This document shows positions 7,356 through 16,284 of a DNA stretch of 31,754 bases, in pieces. Each line of letters opens with the position of its first letter. The first letter of the stretch is position 1. A program made the translations under genes and the position numbers. This stretch comes from an uncultured Bacteroidales bacterium (GTDB lineage: Bacteria > Bacteroidota > Bacteroidia > Bacteroidales > WCHB1-69). The notes under the pieces were generated by a model. The model had not been told where the DNA came from. It did not search any database and saw only the letters and a program-made list of their open reading frames with translations. The stretch spans positions 1 to 31,754 of the forward strand of contig CALECM010000052.1 in NCBI GenBank assembly GCA_937949745.1. The letters run 5' to 3'.

Positions 7356-9656
7356 ATGAAAAAATATCTTCTCTTTTTTATCCTGTTTTTATCGACACTG
7401 GTTTCATATACCCAAATTCCGATAGGCGGATTTCGGGATCATTTGCCTTACCGGGATTTCCATTCCATCGCCGTAGCGGATGATTATGTATACGCGGCTA
7501 CGGAAAAAAGCTTAATGGTATTAGATAAGTCAGATCTCTCCACTTTCACTTGGTCTAAAGTAGACGGACTGTCGGATGTGGGAATTGCACGGTTGGCTTA
7601 TTCGCAGGAATACGGTACGCTGGTTATCGCTTATACCAATTCTAACCTGGACTTTATTAAAGACGGGAGGATTACCAATATTTCGGATATCAAGAATAAA
7701 GAGATCACCGGCAGCAAAGCTATCAATAATATTATGATCGACCGTAATATTGTTTATCTGTCCTGCGCATTCGGTGTGGTATTGGTAAACCTTAAGACTT
7801 CGCTTATTATCGAAACCTGGTTTACTAATTTGGACAATACGGTATTTCCCGTTAACGACCTGGCCATATTCGATAACCGGTATTATATGGCGACTCCTTC
7901 CGGTGTATTTACGGTGGCAGTGAATAATCCCAAAGCTGCCGATTTCAATGAATGGAAAAAGATTGAGGCATTGGGAGAAGAAAATTTTACCCGGTTACAA
8001 CCTTTTCATCGTTACCTGTATACTTTCCGGCTCAATGATCCCGATGGAATCTTTGTATTACGGGATACGACATGGCGCAGGGACAGTGTTTTGCATCCCA
8101 TGCAGGCCCCCCGTTCGATGAATGCGACTGCCGGGGAATTGCTGGTAGGCGACTGGAATCGTTTTTTTGTTTACGACACCGGATTAAACGTGAAAATTGA
8201 CGTATGGCAGGGAATGGATAATCAGAACCAGGCTTTATTGGATAAGCAGGAGAATATATGGGTCGCTGATAATAACAATTTATTGCAATATGAACGTCCC
8301 TCCCTGCACCAAAACAAATATGTCGAGAATGGTCCTTTTACGGCGAATACGGAAGATATGAAGTGGATTGAAGGTGTATTGGCTGTCGTCCCGGGTTCAA
8401 GAACGAGAGAAGGCTGGGCTCCTACTTATGATCCTCCTTCCTGCAGTTATTTTATAAACGGACAATGGCACCATATAACCCCCGGCGATTTTACCCGGGT
8501 AAATCCTACTGCCAGGTCCATGACCAAAGTGGCGGTCAATCCGCGTAATCCGAAAGAATTCTATATCGGTTCCTGGGGAAGCGGTCTTTACAGAGTATTG
8601 GACGGTAAAATCACACATAATTACATGGATTCCAATAGTCCTTTGGAAAGTGCCAATACGGATATTGTATTGGTTTCCGGCCTTTGTTATGACAACAATC
8701 ATAATTTATGGCTTACGAATAGCGGCGTTTCAGGTCTTTTAAAAGTGATCAAAAGTAACGGGGAATGGGCGACATTTAACTTAAGCCCGTATATTACCGG
8801 TCAATATGGAGTAATTGCCGAACATGTTGTTGTAGATAGCAGAAACTATAAATGGGTAAATATACCCCGTAACGATAATACACCGCTGGTTGTTTTTTAT
8901 GATAATAATACTATCGATAATAGAAGCGATGATAAAATAGCACGGATTGACATGAACGGGCAGGCCAATGTTAAAACATCCACGGTAACCTGCATGGTGG
9001 AAGATAAAAACGGAGAAATGTGGATCGGAACAGATAAAGGTATCAAAGTTATTTATAATCCGCAAAGTGTTTTTACAAGAGCGGTATATCCCCAGAATAT
9101 CGTGGTGGAACTCGGTGGATATGCGCAAAACCTGCTCGAGTTCGAAACCGTCACTACCATAGCGGTAGACGGCGGGAACAGGAAATGGATCGGGACCGCC
9201 AGAGCGGGCGTTTTCCTGGTTTCAGCCGACGGGAAAAAAGAATTATTGCATTTTACCAAAGATAATTCCCCGCTTCTTTCCGATCAAATAGTCAATATTA
9301 CCATTGACGAGGAAACCGGAGAGGTGTTTTTCGGAACAGCCGACGGTATTATAGGATATCGGTCCGATGCTACCGGCGGGAAGGAAGATTATGACGAAGC
9401 GAAAGTTTTTCCTAATCCGGTGCGGGAAGGATATACCGGACCGATCGCGGTTAGCGGTCTTATGGAGAATTCTTTCTGTAAAATTGTGGATGCGGCGGGA
9501 TTCCTGGTTTGGCAGGGTTATGCCAATGGCGGCGAACTGGTTTGGGATGGCAAGGATTTTTACGGTCAGCGCCCGGCTACCGGGGTTTATTTTGTCTTTG
9601 CATCCAGTGAAACCGGAAAAGAAAAAAAAGTAGCTAAAATTCTCTTTATCAACTGA
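7356..9656 (+). CDS. porZ: Type IX secretion system component PorZ (beta-propeller protein with T9SS C-terminal domain)
   Basis: 766 residues, close to the 776 of Porphyromonas gingivalis PorZ. A signal peptide covers residues 1-20. The mature protein opens with IGGFRDHLPYRDFHSIAV, the PorZ N-terminal propeller start. Propeller-type repeats follow, for example MWIGTDKGIKVIYNP, KWIGTARAGVFLV and VFFGTADGIIGY. The last 85 or so residues form a T9SS-type C-terminal domain beginning KVFPNPVREG and ending GVYFVFASSETGKEKKVAKILF. In P. gingivalis PorZ is part of the cell-surface attachment complex with PorU, PorV and PorQ and supplies anionic LPS to the sortase PorU. It sits 60 bp after the permease gene and 4 bp before recO. 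Assignment rests on overall layout, length and both termini. Confidence 0.88.
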   Translation: MKKYLLFFILFLSTLVSYTQIPIGGFRDHLPYRDFHSIAVADDYVYAATEKSLMVLDKSDLSTFTWSKVDGLSDVGIARLAYSQEYGTLVIAYTNSNLDFIKDGRITNISDIKNKEITGSKAINNIMIDRNIVYLSCAFGVVLVNLKTSLIIETWFTNLDNTVFPVNDLAIFDNRYYMATPSGVFTVAVNNPKAADFNEWKKIEALGEENFTRLQPFHRYLYTFRLNDPDGIFVLRDTTWRRDSVLHPMQAPRSMNATAGELLVGDWNRFFVYDTGLNVKIDVWQGMDNQNQALLDKQENIWVADNNNLLQYERPSLHQNKYVENGPFTANTEDMKWIEGVLAVVPGSRTREGWAPTYDPPSCSYFINGQWHHITPGDFTRVNPTARSMTKVAVNPRNPKEFYIGSWGSGLYRVLDGKITHNYMDSNSPLESANTDIVLVSGLCYDNNHNLWLTNSGVSGLLKVIKSNGEWATFNLSPYITGQYGVIAEHVVVDSRNYKWVNIPRNDNTPLVVFYDNNTIDNRSDDKIARIDMNGQANVKTSTVTCMVEDKNGEMWIGTDKGIKVIYNPQSVFTRAVYPQNIVVELGGYAQNLLEFETVTTIAVDGGNRKWIGTARAGVFLVSADGKKELLHFTKDNSPLLSDQIVNITIDEETGEVFFGTADGIIGYRSDATGGKEDYDEAKVFPNPVREGYTGPIAVSGLMENSFCKIVDAAGFLVWQGYANGGELVWDGKDFYGQRPATGVYFVFASSETGKEKKVAKILFIN

Positions 9657-9660
9657 TCTT

Positions 9661-10383
9661 ATGATAGTATGTACTAAGGGAATTGTAATTCACAGGACAA
9701 AATATTCGGATAATAGCCTTATTGTCAAAGTCTTTACGGAAAAATTCGGCACCCAGTCCTTCATGATCAAAAGCGCTTTTTCCAAGAAAAGTAAAGTTAA
9801 TTATACCCGGTTTGCTCCTCTTTCCCTGGTTGAGTTGAATTTTAACAGCAGGAAAACCGGTCAGCTTCAATACATCAAAGAAATCACTTTTTATTATCAT
9901 TTTATAACCATACCTTTCGATATCGTAAAAAATTCCATCTTGATATTTTACAGTGAATTGATATATAAAGCGTTATATGGCTACGGAGAAGACAAAAGAC
10001 TATATAGGTATATTGAGGAAAGCATTATTGCATTGGATAAACACCCACAGGTTCCGGCCGATATCCATATCCGGTTTTTAGTGGAATTGTGCGAGTTCCT
10101 GGGTTTTGCCCCACATGCCAATTTTACGGAAAAAGAGTGTCATTTCTGTATTCAGGATGCTTCTTTTACTTCCTGGTATTCCGATAATGGGGATTTTCTT
10201 TCCGTGGAAGCATCGCAGTATTTAAATTATATTCTCCAAAGTAGTGAAAAAGAGACAACTACACTCCCTTCTAAACAAATACGTAACGAATTGTTGCATG
10301 CTCTCGTAAAATATCTGGAGATCCATAACGAAGGGATCAAAAAAATCGAGTCAATCGAAATATTGGCTCAGATTCTCAATTAA
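9661..10383 (+). CDS. recO: DNA repair protein RecO
   Basis: 240 residues, the normal RecO length. RecO loads RecA onto SSB-coated single-stranded DNA with RecR in recombinational gap repair. The N-terminus CTKGIVIHRTKYSDNSLIV and the following TEKFG segment form the OB-fold. The middle is helical, and a Cys-x-x-Cys pair (ECHFC, about residues 158-162) lies in the expected zinc-finger region, although only one pair is obvious. The start is ATG 4 nt after the porZ stop, so it is almost certainly on the porZ transcript. The gene ends just before the promoter of the DUF349 gene. Confidence 0.93.
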   Translation: MIVCTKGIVIHRTKYSDNSLIVKVFTEKFGTQSFMIKSAFSKKSKVNYTRFAPLSLVELNFNSRKTGQLQYIKEITFYYHFITIPFDIVKNSILIFYSELIYKALYGYGEDKRLYRYIEESIIALDKHPQVPADIHIRFLVELCEFLGFAPHANFTEKECHFCIQDASFTSWYSDNGDFLSVEASQYLNYILQSSEKETTTLPSKQIRNELLHALVKYLEIHNEGIKKIESIEILAQILN

Positions 10384-10395
10384 TTTATATCTTTG
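10363..10395 (+). promoter_or_regulatory. Putative promoter of the DUF349 gene (TTG-N22-TATCTTTG)
   Basis: TATCTTTG at 10388-10395 fits the -7 consensus exactly and is followed by CACC. A TTG at 10363-10365, inside the end of recO, is 22 nt upstream. The predicted leader is about 35 nt, so the downstream gene has its own promoter. Confidence 0.7.
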
Positions 10396-10436
10396 CACCC
10401 CTAATTTTTAGACATTAATTTTAAAAAGAGTATTCT

Positions 10437-12773
10437 ATGGAATCAAAAGACCTCCTTCACCCTGAAAATGATGAGAATCAAAATCATGAGGTGAACTCCG
10501 GCGCTTCACAGGAAGGCCAGAACAATACGGCAACCGATGAAAATCAAACCGTTGAATCTTCACAAGAACCAAATCAGGAAAATGTAAATTCACCACAAAC
10601 TTCGGAAGAAGATATTGTGGAAGAAAAACCTACGGATTACATGCCGGAAGCGACCGCTGAAGAAGCCGGTTCATCCGACATACCTGGTGAAGTAGAAGCA
10701 ACCCCGGTGGAAACACAAATCAACGAACCGGAGCAACTTGCTGCGGAAGAAAAACAGCCCGGAGAGATTCCGGAAAATTCTGTTCCCGTAGTTGATGAGC
10801 CTGCTTCTTCTCAAATGGAAAACACTACAGTAAAGGTTAACGAGCCGATCAATAAGAACCAGTCCGTTTCGGATATGATGGCGGATATCGAAGACACTCA
10901 AAATCAGAATCGGGATGAGGAAGATGAAGAGGGAGCGGAAGAAAAAGTCAGTGAGGAAGATTCTATTGAAAAAATGGAATCCGATTATGCTGACCTGAAC
11001 CTGGACCAGGCGGTGGAAGAACTACTCGTTGTGGTGGCCGAGCCCGATTACAATAAAATAAAACAGCGGGTCGGTATTCTTAAAGCGAAAATTTTACAAT
11101 TACTGAAAATATATAAACAGGAACAGCTCGAAGCCTTTGTCAACGATGGCGGAAATAAAGACGAGTTTGTTCCGGAAACCTCCGTATGGGAAACGAAACT
11201 TAATGAAGCGCTCCATACTTTCAAGGAGAAAAAGAATAAATATATCGAGCAACTCGAGGCTGAAAAACAACGTAACTTAGAACAAAAACAGGCTATTATC
11301 AATGGCCTGCGGGATTTGATCGAACAGGAGACCAATCTTAAAAATCTGAATGACCAGTTTAAGGTTTATCAGGAACAATGGAAATCCATAGGCCCGGTAC
11401 CTCAAAACGAATCTACCAATTTATGGCAGAATTATCATTTTTACGTAGAGAAATTCTTTGATATTCTTAGGATAAATAAAGAATTGAGATATCTGGATCT
11501 TAAGAAGAATATGGAACTGAAGATCAAATTATGTGAAACTGCCGAATCGCTTCTGCTTCAGGATTCCGTGAATAATTCTTTCAAAGTATTGCAGCAACTG
11601 CATGACGAATGGAAAGAAATAGGTCCGGTTCCGGAAGATAAGAAAGAAGAGATATGGGAACGTTTTAAAAACGCTTCCGACCAGATCAACGCGAGGAGAA
11701 GGGAATATTACGATAAGCTATACGCAGAGCAGCAAAATAATTATAATGCCAAAGTAGTGTTGTGCGAACAGGCTGAGGAGTTGATCGCGGAGGATATCCA
11801 ATCGATCAAGCAATACAATGAGGTAAGCGACAAAATGACCGAATTGCTGAAAGTATGGAAAACTTTAGGCCCCGCCCCGTCCAAGCTTAACGACGATATC
11901 TGGATGCGTTTCAAATCTACGTTGGATAAATTCTTCCAGTCGAAGAAAGAGTATTTCCAGCAGATGAAAGATACCCAGATGCAGAATTACAACCTCAAAT
12001 TAAATATTGCATTACAGGCGGAAGGAATCGCTATCAGGACAGACTGGAAACAGGCTACGGAAGAGATGCTTAAGCTTCAGAAGGAATGGAAAGAGATAGG
12101 GCCGATTCCGCGTAAGTATTCAGACGCTTTATGGAAAAGGTTCAGGAGTGCGTGTGATAAATTCTTTGAAACCAAATCCCATTATTTCTCCAATATTCAG
12201 CAGATCGAAACTGAAAACCTGGAGAAGAAAGAAGCTCTCATCAGGAAAATCGCGGAACATCAGTTTGGCGACGATAAGGGAGAGAATCTTGAAGTCATGA
12301 AAGCTTACCAAAGGGAATGGACGGAACTGGGGCATGTCCCGAAAAAAGATAAAGACCGTATTTATAACGAATACCGGGAAGTGATCAACAAACGGTTTGC
12401 GGACCTTAAAATGAGTGTGGACGACGTCAGGAAAGATCACTATAAAAACCGTATCGATACGATCCTGAATAATCCTAATGCCGACCGGCTTCTGGATAAG
12501 GAAAAACGTTTCCTGACCAATAAACTTAACCAGTTGAAGGAAGATATTATTCTTTGGGAAAATAATCTCGGATTTTTTGCTCAATCAAAAAATGCGGATA
12601 TCCTGAAAGCGGAGTTTTCCAAAAAGATAGATGCGGCTAAAGAACAGGTAAAGGAATTGGAGTACAAATTAAAAATGATGAGTCTGGATGCTAAAGCGAA
12701 GAAAAAGGCAGAAGAAGAGCAGCAACAGAATATCAATGAAGCTCCGGCTACCGAAGAAGAACCGCAAAATTAA
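10437..12773 (+). CDS. DUF349 repeat protein with acidic N-terminal region
   Basis: 778 residues. Residues 1 to about 180 are Glu-, Asn-, Gln- and Pro-rich and likely disordered. From about residue 240 the protein is helical and carries at least five DUF349 repeats, recognised by W-K-x-I/L-G-P-x-P followed some ten residues later by W-x-x-F. The repeat tryptophans fall at residues 315, 392, 474, 551 and 628, a period of 77-82. The last repeat reads EWTELGHVPKKDKD. The C-terminus is a Lys/Glu-rich coiled-coil-like tail. DUF349 is widespread in Bacteroidetes; its molecular role is not established to my knowledge. The protein has no signal peptide, so it should be cytoplasmic. It has its own promoter and a strong terminator. 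Confidence 0.9.
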   Translation: MESKDLLHPENDENQNHEVNSGASQEGQNNTATDENQTVESSQEPNQENVNSPQTSEEDIVEEKPTDYMPEATAEEAGSSDIPGEVEATPVETQINEPEQLAAEEKQPGEIPENSVPVVDEPASSQMENTTVKVNEPINKNQSVSDMMADIEDTQNQNRDEEDEEGAEEKVSEEDSIEKMESDYADLNLDQAVEELLVVVAEPDYNKIKQRVGILKAKILQLLKIYKQEQLEAFVNDGGNKDEFVPETSVWETKLNEALHTFKEKKNKYIEQLEAEKQRNLEQKQAIINGLRDLIEQETNLKNLNDQFKVYQEQWKSIGPVPQNESTNLWQNYHFYVEKFFDILRINKELRYLDLKKNMELKIKLCETAESLLLQDSVNNSFKVLQQLHDEWKEIGPVPEDKKEEIWERFKNASDQINARRREYYDKLYAEQQNNYNAKVVLCEQAEELIAEDIQSIKQYNEVSDKMTELLKVWKTLGPAPSKLNDDIWMRFKSTLDKFFQSKKEYFQQMKDTQMQNYNLKLNIALQAEGIAIRTDWKQATEEMLKLQKEWKEIGPIPRKYSDALWKRFRSACDKFFETKSHYFSNIQQIETENLEKKEALIRKIAEHQFGDDKGENLEVMKAYQREWTELGHVPKKDKDRIYNEYREVINKRFADLKMSVDDVRKDHYKNRIDTILNNPNADRLLDKEKRFLTNKLNQLKEDIILWENNLGFFAQSKNADILKAEFSKKIDAAKEQVKELEYKLKMMSLDAKAKKKAEEEQQQNINEAPATEEEPQN

Positions 12774-12786
12774 ATCTTGAAAGTAT

Positions 12787-12840
12787 TTCCGGCTTTCTCA
12801 GATTTTAAATAAAAGTAATCTGAGAAAGCCGGAATTTTTT
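12787..12840 (+). terminator. Strong rho-independent terminator after the DUF349 gene
   Basis: Perfect 18-bp stem (12787-12804 with 12817-12834), 12-nt loop, then six T. It begins 13 bp after the DUF349 stop and ends only 11 bp before the hslR start codon, so it also sits in the hslR leader. Confidence 0.93.
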
Positions 12841-12851
12841 AATCCATATTC

Positions 12852-13253
12852 ATGAAACCTCTCAATATCAGGATCGATAAATGGCTTTGGATGGTGCGCC
12901 TGTATAAAACCCGCTCCATCGCCACCGATGCCTGTAATGCCGGGAAGGTAAAGATGAATGAAGGGAAGGTCAAGCCATCGAAAGAGGTCAAAACGGATGA
13001 AGTTTACCATATCCGGATCGGAGACCTTGAAAAAGTTGTCCGGGTGATTGATACGCCGAAAAACAGGGTAGGAGCACCACTGGTCCCCCAATATTATACC
13101 GATCTTACCGACCCGGAAGAGTATGAACGGGTTAAGGCGCTAAGAACCAAATTTGAATACCGGGAACACGGTGTGGGCCGTCCTACTAAACGTGAACGCC
13201 GGCAGATAGAATACCTGAAAGACTTTTATAAGGAAGACAATACTAATCCGTAA
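12852..13253 (+). CDS. hslR: S4-domain RNA-binding protein, HslR/Hsp15-like
   Basis: 133 residues, the same length as E. coli Hsp15. The N-terminal S4 RNA-binding domain runs from IRIDKWLWMVRLYKTRS (about residues 6-22) through GKVKMNEGKVKPSKEVK to EVYHIRIG. The C-terminus is basic (GRPTKRERRQIEYL), as in Hsp15, which binds free 50S subunits carrying peptidyl-tRNA and helps recycle stalled ribosomes. The ATG at 12852 is 11 bp after the T-run of the preceding terminator and no TAnnTTTG promoter is seen between the DUF349 stop and this ATG, so expression seems to need read-through. Its 3' end overlaps the convergent hydrolase gene by 11 bp. Confidence 0.9.
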   Translation: MKPLNIRIDKWLWMVRLYKTRSIATDACNAGKVKMNEGKVKPSKEVKTDEVYHIRIGDLEKVVRVIDTPKNRVGAPLVPQYYTDLTDPEEYERVKALRTKFEYREHGVGRPTKRERRQIEYLKDFYKEDNTNP

Positions 13254-14649
13254 CCATATCCAGCCAGTTTTTTAATTTTGCCAATACTTCCGGAGATATG
13301 GTTTGTTCCAATTCTCCGTATTCTTCCACGAGCCCGCTTCCGGCATCCTGGAATAGATGATTTACCCCTTCGATCATTTCAAAGCGGTTTAATTTATTGG
13401 GCTTAAGGTTATCTTCTATAATATGTAAGTTCGATTTATAATATACCTGTGTATCTTTACTTCCGTTCAAAGCGTAAACGGGACATTTGACCTTCCGGAT
13501 GTATTTTTCCGGTTTTATCTTGCTGATCTGAAAGATCCACGGAGTAAGCAAGGATTGTTTGGTTGACAGGATATTGGCCGGAGTCAGGTTAAATTTTATT
13601 TTTTCCTCTTCAGTCAATTCCTGTGAAAAATTATCGAAATAATTACCCAGCTTTACCGAAGCTTTTTTAACGTCTTTTTCCTTTTCCAGAATGGAATACA
13701 TATTCTCATACATATCCATTATTTTTTTTATTTCTTCATCTGTAAATTCCCCGGAACTTTCGGAAATCAGTCTTATCTGATATTGGATAACATCTTTGAA
13801 ATGTTGTGCCATACCCGCCATGGAAATGATAAGATCAATATTCCGGTATTCGGCAGCGGTCATGAAGGCTACCAGTCCTCCTTCACTATGTCCTATAATA
13901 CCTACGGGAGAATCGGCTGTGTGTGGATTCTGTTTCAGATAATCGACAATGATATTAACATAATAGGGATAATCGAGCGTACTGAGATTTCTGATAAGCT
14001 TAGGAGGAAGGTCGTCGTAACGGAATACTGCATATCCCTGGTTAGTCAAATAATCAGCGATGACCCAATAACCTTTATGTCCGAAAATAGTGCCGTTACG
14101 GTCTTGCCAGCCTGAACCGGAAATGATGATCAATGTAGCTTTCGGGGGTTGTTCCCGCGGATAGGTCAGCGTACCCATAATTACCGGTTGCCCTGTACGG
14201 GGATCCCGGAGTGCAATAGTGCTATCGATATTATAATTAAAAGGTGGACGGGGTGTTTGCGGTCTTCTTATGATCTTCCTGTTTTCGGTTTTATTTAAAA
14301 TGAGTGGGAAGACTTTGCCGTGCTGGGTGAATGTTCCGGATAAAACTTCTTTTTCCCGATCCAGTAATGCGATGTATTTGACATGATCCGCAGATTGGTC
14401 AAGGAAGACGGAATCATTCCGGAAAATAAAACGGGAAACAGGTATTCCGGTCACATATTGATCCGGACTGTCCATCACTACTTTTACGGAGTCCTGCGCC
14501 TTTTCAATATAAACCCCAACGGCTAAAGAATCTTTTGATGAAATTTTCAAATGACCCTCCCAGTATCCGGTTACCGGCGTAAATTTATTTTGTGCCATCA
14601 AAGGCCCCAAAAAACCGAGAATGCTGATGATTGCCAATATTCTTTTCAT
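13243..14649 (-). CDS. Secreted alpha/beta hydrolase (serine hydrolase)
   Basis: 468 residues from the ATG at 14649. Residues 1-19 (MKRILAIISILGFLGPLMA) form a signal peptide, so the protein is exported to the periplasm or envelope. A beta-rich N-terminal region of about 130 residues precedes the hydrolase fold. The nucleophile elbow GHSEGG puts Ser255 as catalytic serine. Asp399 (NGSKDTQ) and His431 (GVNHLF) complete a likely triad, and ISGSGWQDR near residue 177 fits the oxyanion strand. The substrate is unknown; the family includes esterases and peptidase-like enzymes. A TTG at 14667 would add six residues before the signal peptide and is rejected because it overlaps the -7 promoter element. 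The 3' end overlaps hslR by 11 bp. Confidence 0.87.
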   Translation of the reverse strand: MKRILAIISILGFLGPLMAQNKFTPVTGYWEGHLKISSKDSLAVGVYIEKAQDSVKVVMDSPDQYVTGIPVSRFIFRNDSVFLDQSADHVKYIALLDREKEVLSGTFTQHGKVFPLILNKTENRKIIRRPQTPRPPFNYNIDSTIALRDPRTGQPVIMGTLTYPREQPPKATLIIISGSGWQDRNGTIFGHKGYWVIADYLTNQGYAVFRYDDLPPKLIRNLSTLDYPYYVNIIVDYLKQNPHTADSPVGIIGHSEGGLVAFMTAAEYRNIDLIISMAGMAQHFKDVIQYQIRLISESSGEFTDEEIKKIMDMYENMYSILEKEKDVKKASVKLGNYFDNFSQELTEEEKIKFNLTPANILSTKQSLLTPWIFQISKIKPEKYIRKVKCPVYALNGSKDTQVYYKSNLHIIEDNLKPNKLNRFEMIEGVNHLFQDAGSGLVEEYGELEQTISPEVLAKLKNWLDMVTD

Positions 14650-14664
14650 AGTGTATGTTTTTGC

Positions 14665-14672
14665 CAAAAGTA
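14665..14672 (-). promoter_or_regulatory. Putative -7 element for the hydrolase gene (TACTTTTG)
   Basis: Exact TAnnTTTG match 15 nt upstream of the chosen ATG, predicting a very short leader. No good -33 element is visible. Confidence 0.5.
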
Positions 14673-14781
14673 CAAATTAAATGAATATAAATTTCATCAT
14701 ATTTAATTATATTAAAATGTATTTGTGTAAAATTGATTTTCGGATGAATATAATTTATTTAACATATCTATTTTGAAAAAC

Positions 14782-14810
14782 AAAAAAGGCTGTTCTCAGA
14801 ACAGCCTTTT
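14782..14810 (-). terminator. Rho-independent terminator of gdhA
   Basis: 11-bp stem (14784-14794 with 14800-14810) and 5-nt loop, followed on the minus strand by a run of six T that begins in the stem. It starts 21 bp after the gdhA stop and separates gdhA from the hydrolase gene. Confidence 0.9.
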
Positions 14811-14831
14811 CCAATATAGTATGGTGTGGTA

Positions 14832-16175
14832 TTAGTAAGCGACACCTTGTGCGATCATCGCATCGGCAACTTTAATAAATCCGGCGATATTAGCACCTTT
14901 TACATAGTTAATATAACCGTCTTTTTCTTTACCGTATTTCACACAATTGTTATGAATATTATTCATAATACCGTTAAGTTTTTCGTCTACTTCTTCCCTG
15001 GTCCATGATAATTTCATGGCATTCTGAGACATTTCAAGTCCGGAAGTGGCAACACCACCTGCATTGGCAGCTTTACCGGGAGCGAAAGAAACTTTGGCTT
15101 TCTGGAGAGCGGTCACTGCTTCGGCAGTACATCCCATGTTAGAAGCTTCCACTACATATTGAACTCCGTTTTTGATCAATACGTCAGCATCTTTGTCGTT
15201 TAATTCGTTCTGGATAGCGCAGGGGATGGCAACATCCACTTTAACTTCCCATGATTTTTTGCCGGGGATGAATTTTGCAGACGGGAATTTATCTGCGAAC
15301 GGGGCAACCACGTTATTACGGGTTTGGTTCAAAGTGTCCATGTAAGCGATCTTTTCAGGAGAAGTAATACCCTCTTCATCTACGATATATCCGTCAGGAC
15401 CTGAAATAGCCACTACTTTGGCGCCGAGTTCGGCTAATTTAAGAGCCGCACCCCAGGCTACGTTACCGAATCCGGATAACGCAACGCGTTTACCTTCGAT
15501 TTTATCTTTCTTTTCGGCGATCATACCTTGTAAGAAATAAACAGCACCGAAACCGGTTGCTTCGGGACGGATCAAAGAACCACCCCAGTCAAGGCCTTTA
15601 CCTGTAAGTACACCTACATGTTCGCCGCGGATGCGTTTGTATTGTCCGTACATGAAACCGATTTCACGTCCGCCAACGCCGATATCACCGGCAGGAACAT
15701 CGGTTTCAGGTCCGATATATTTTTGTAATTCGGTCATAAAAGACTGGCAGAAACGCATAACTTCACCTTCTGATTTTCCTGTCTGATCGAAATCTGAACC
15801 ACCTTTACCGCCACCCATAGGCAAAGTTGTCAATGAATTCTTGAAAGTCTGTTCGAAAGCCAGGAATTTCATTGTATCTTCATTTACGGATTTGTGGAAA
15901 CGTAAACCTCCTTTGTATGGTCCGATAGCCATGTTATGTTGTACACGGTATCCGCGATTTACCTGGATATTACCCTGATCATCAACCCATGTGATTTTGA
16001 ATTTGATAATTCTTTCAGGCTCCAGTATTCTCTCTACGATAGCATATTTATCGTATTTTGGATTCTCGTTCACGAAATCTACAATAGTTTCAAGAACTTC
16101 TTTGGCTGCCTGTATATATAAGGGTTGAGCCGGGTTTTTTGCCTCGAGGTCGGCAATTAATTTTTTGAGGTCCAT
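14832..16175 (-). CDS. gdhA: NADP-type glutamate dehydrogenase
   Basis: 447 residues, the length of E. coli GdhA. It catalyses reductive amination of 2-oxoglutarate to glutamate, the main ammonia assimilation route in many Bacteroidales; the active enzyme of this family is a cytoplasmic hexamer. Visible motifs: the substrate-binding segment RVQHNMAIGPYKGGLRFH, the catalytic-lysine glycine-rich stretch LPMGGGKGGSDFD, and the Rossmann motif LSGFGNVAWGAA. I chose the ATG at 16175 because homologues begin there. An in-frame GTG at 16370 would add 65 unlike-family residues and run through the promoter and into the glycosyltransferase gene. A TATTTTTG promoter element lies 51 bp upstream and a terminator follows. 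Confidence 0.95.
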   Translation of the reverse strand: MDLKKLIADLEAKNPAQPLYIQAAKEVLETIVDFVNENPKYDKYAIVERILEPERIIKFKITWVDDQGNIQVNRGYRVQHNMAIGPYKGGLRFHKSVNEDTMKFLAFEQTFKNSLTTLPMGGGKGGSDFDQTGKSEGEVMRFCQSFMTELQKYIGPETDVPAGDIGVGGREIGFMYGQYKRIRGEHVGVLTGKGLDWGGSLIRPEATGFGAVYFLQGMIAEKKDKIEGKRVALSGFGNVAWGAALKLAELGAKVVAISGPDGYIVDEEGITSPEKIAYMDTLNQTRNNVVAPFADKFPSAKFIPGKKSWEVKVDVAIPCAIQNELNDKDADVLIKNGVQYVVEASNMGCTAEAVTALQKAKVSFAPGKAANAGGVATSGLEMSQNAMKLSWTREEVDEKLNGIMNNIHNNCVKYGKEKDGYINYVKGANIAGFIKVADAMIAQGVAY

Positions 16176-16225
16176 TTTTTTAATTTTAAGTTGTTTTATA
16201 AAATTTTCCTGTTGAATCAGTGGTG

Positions 16226-16233
16226 CAAAAATA
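16226..16233 (-). promoter_or_regulatory. Putative -7 element for gdhA (TATTTTTG)
   Basis: Exact TAnnTTTG match followed by CACC, giving a leader of about 45 nt to the ATG at 16175. No clear -33 TTTG at the proper spacing. Confidence 0.6.
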
Positions 16234-16284
16234 GAATTAATATTTGAAATAAAACTTCCTTTTTGCAAAATAATTTGAGGAATT

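Noticed and set aside
13254..13301. 7-bp inverted repeat after hslR
   Set aside because: Short arms, 34-nt loop and no T-run after it; expected by chance and inside the hydrolase coding region.
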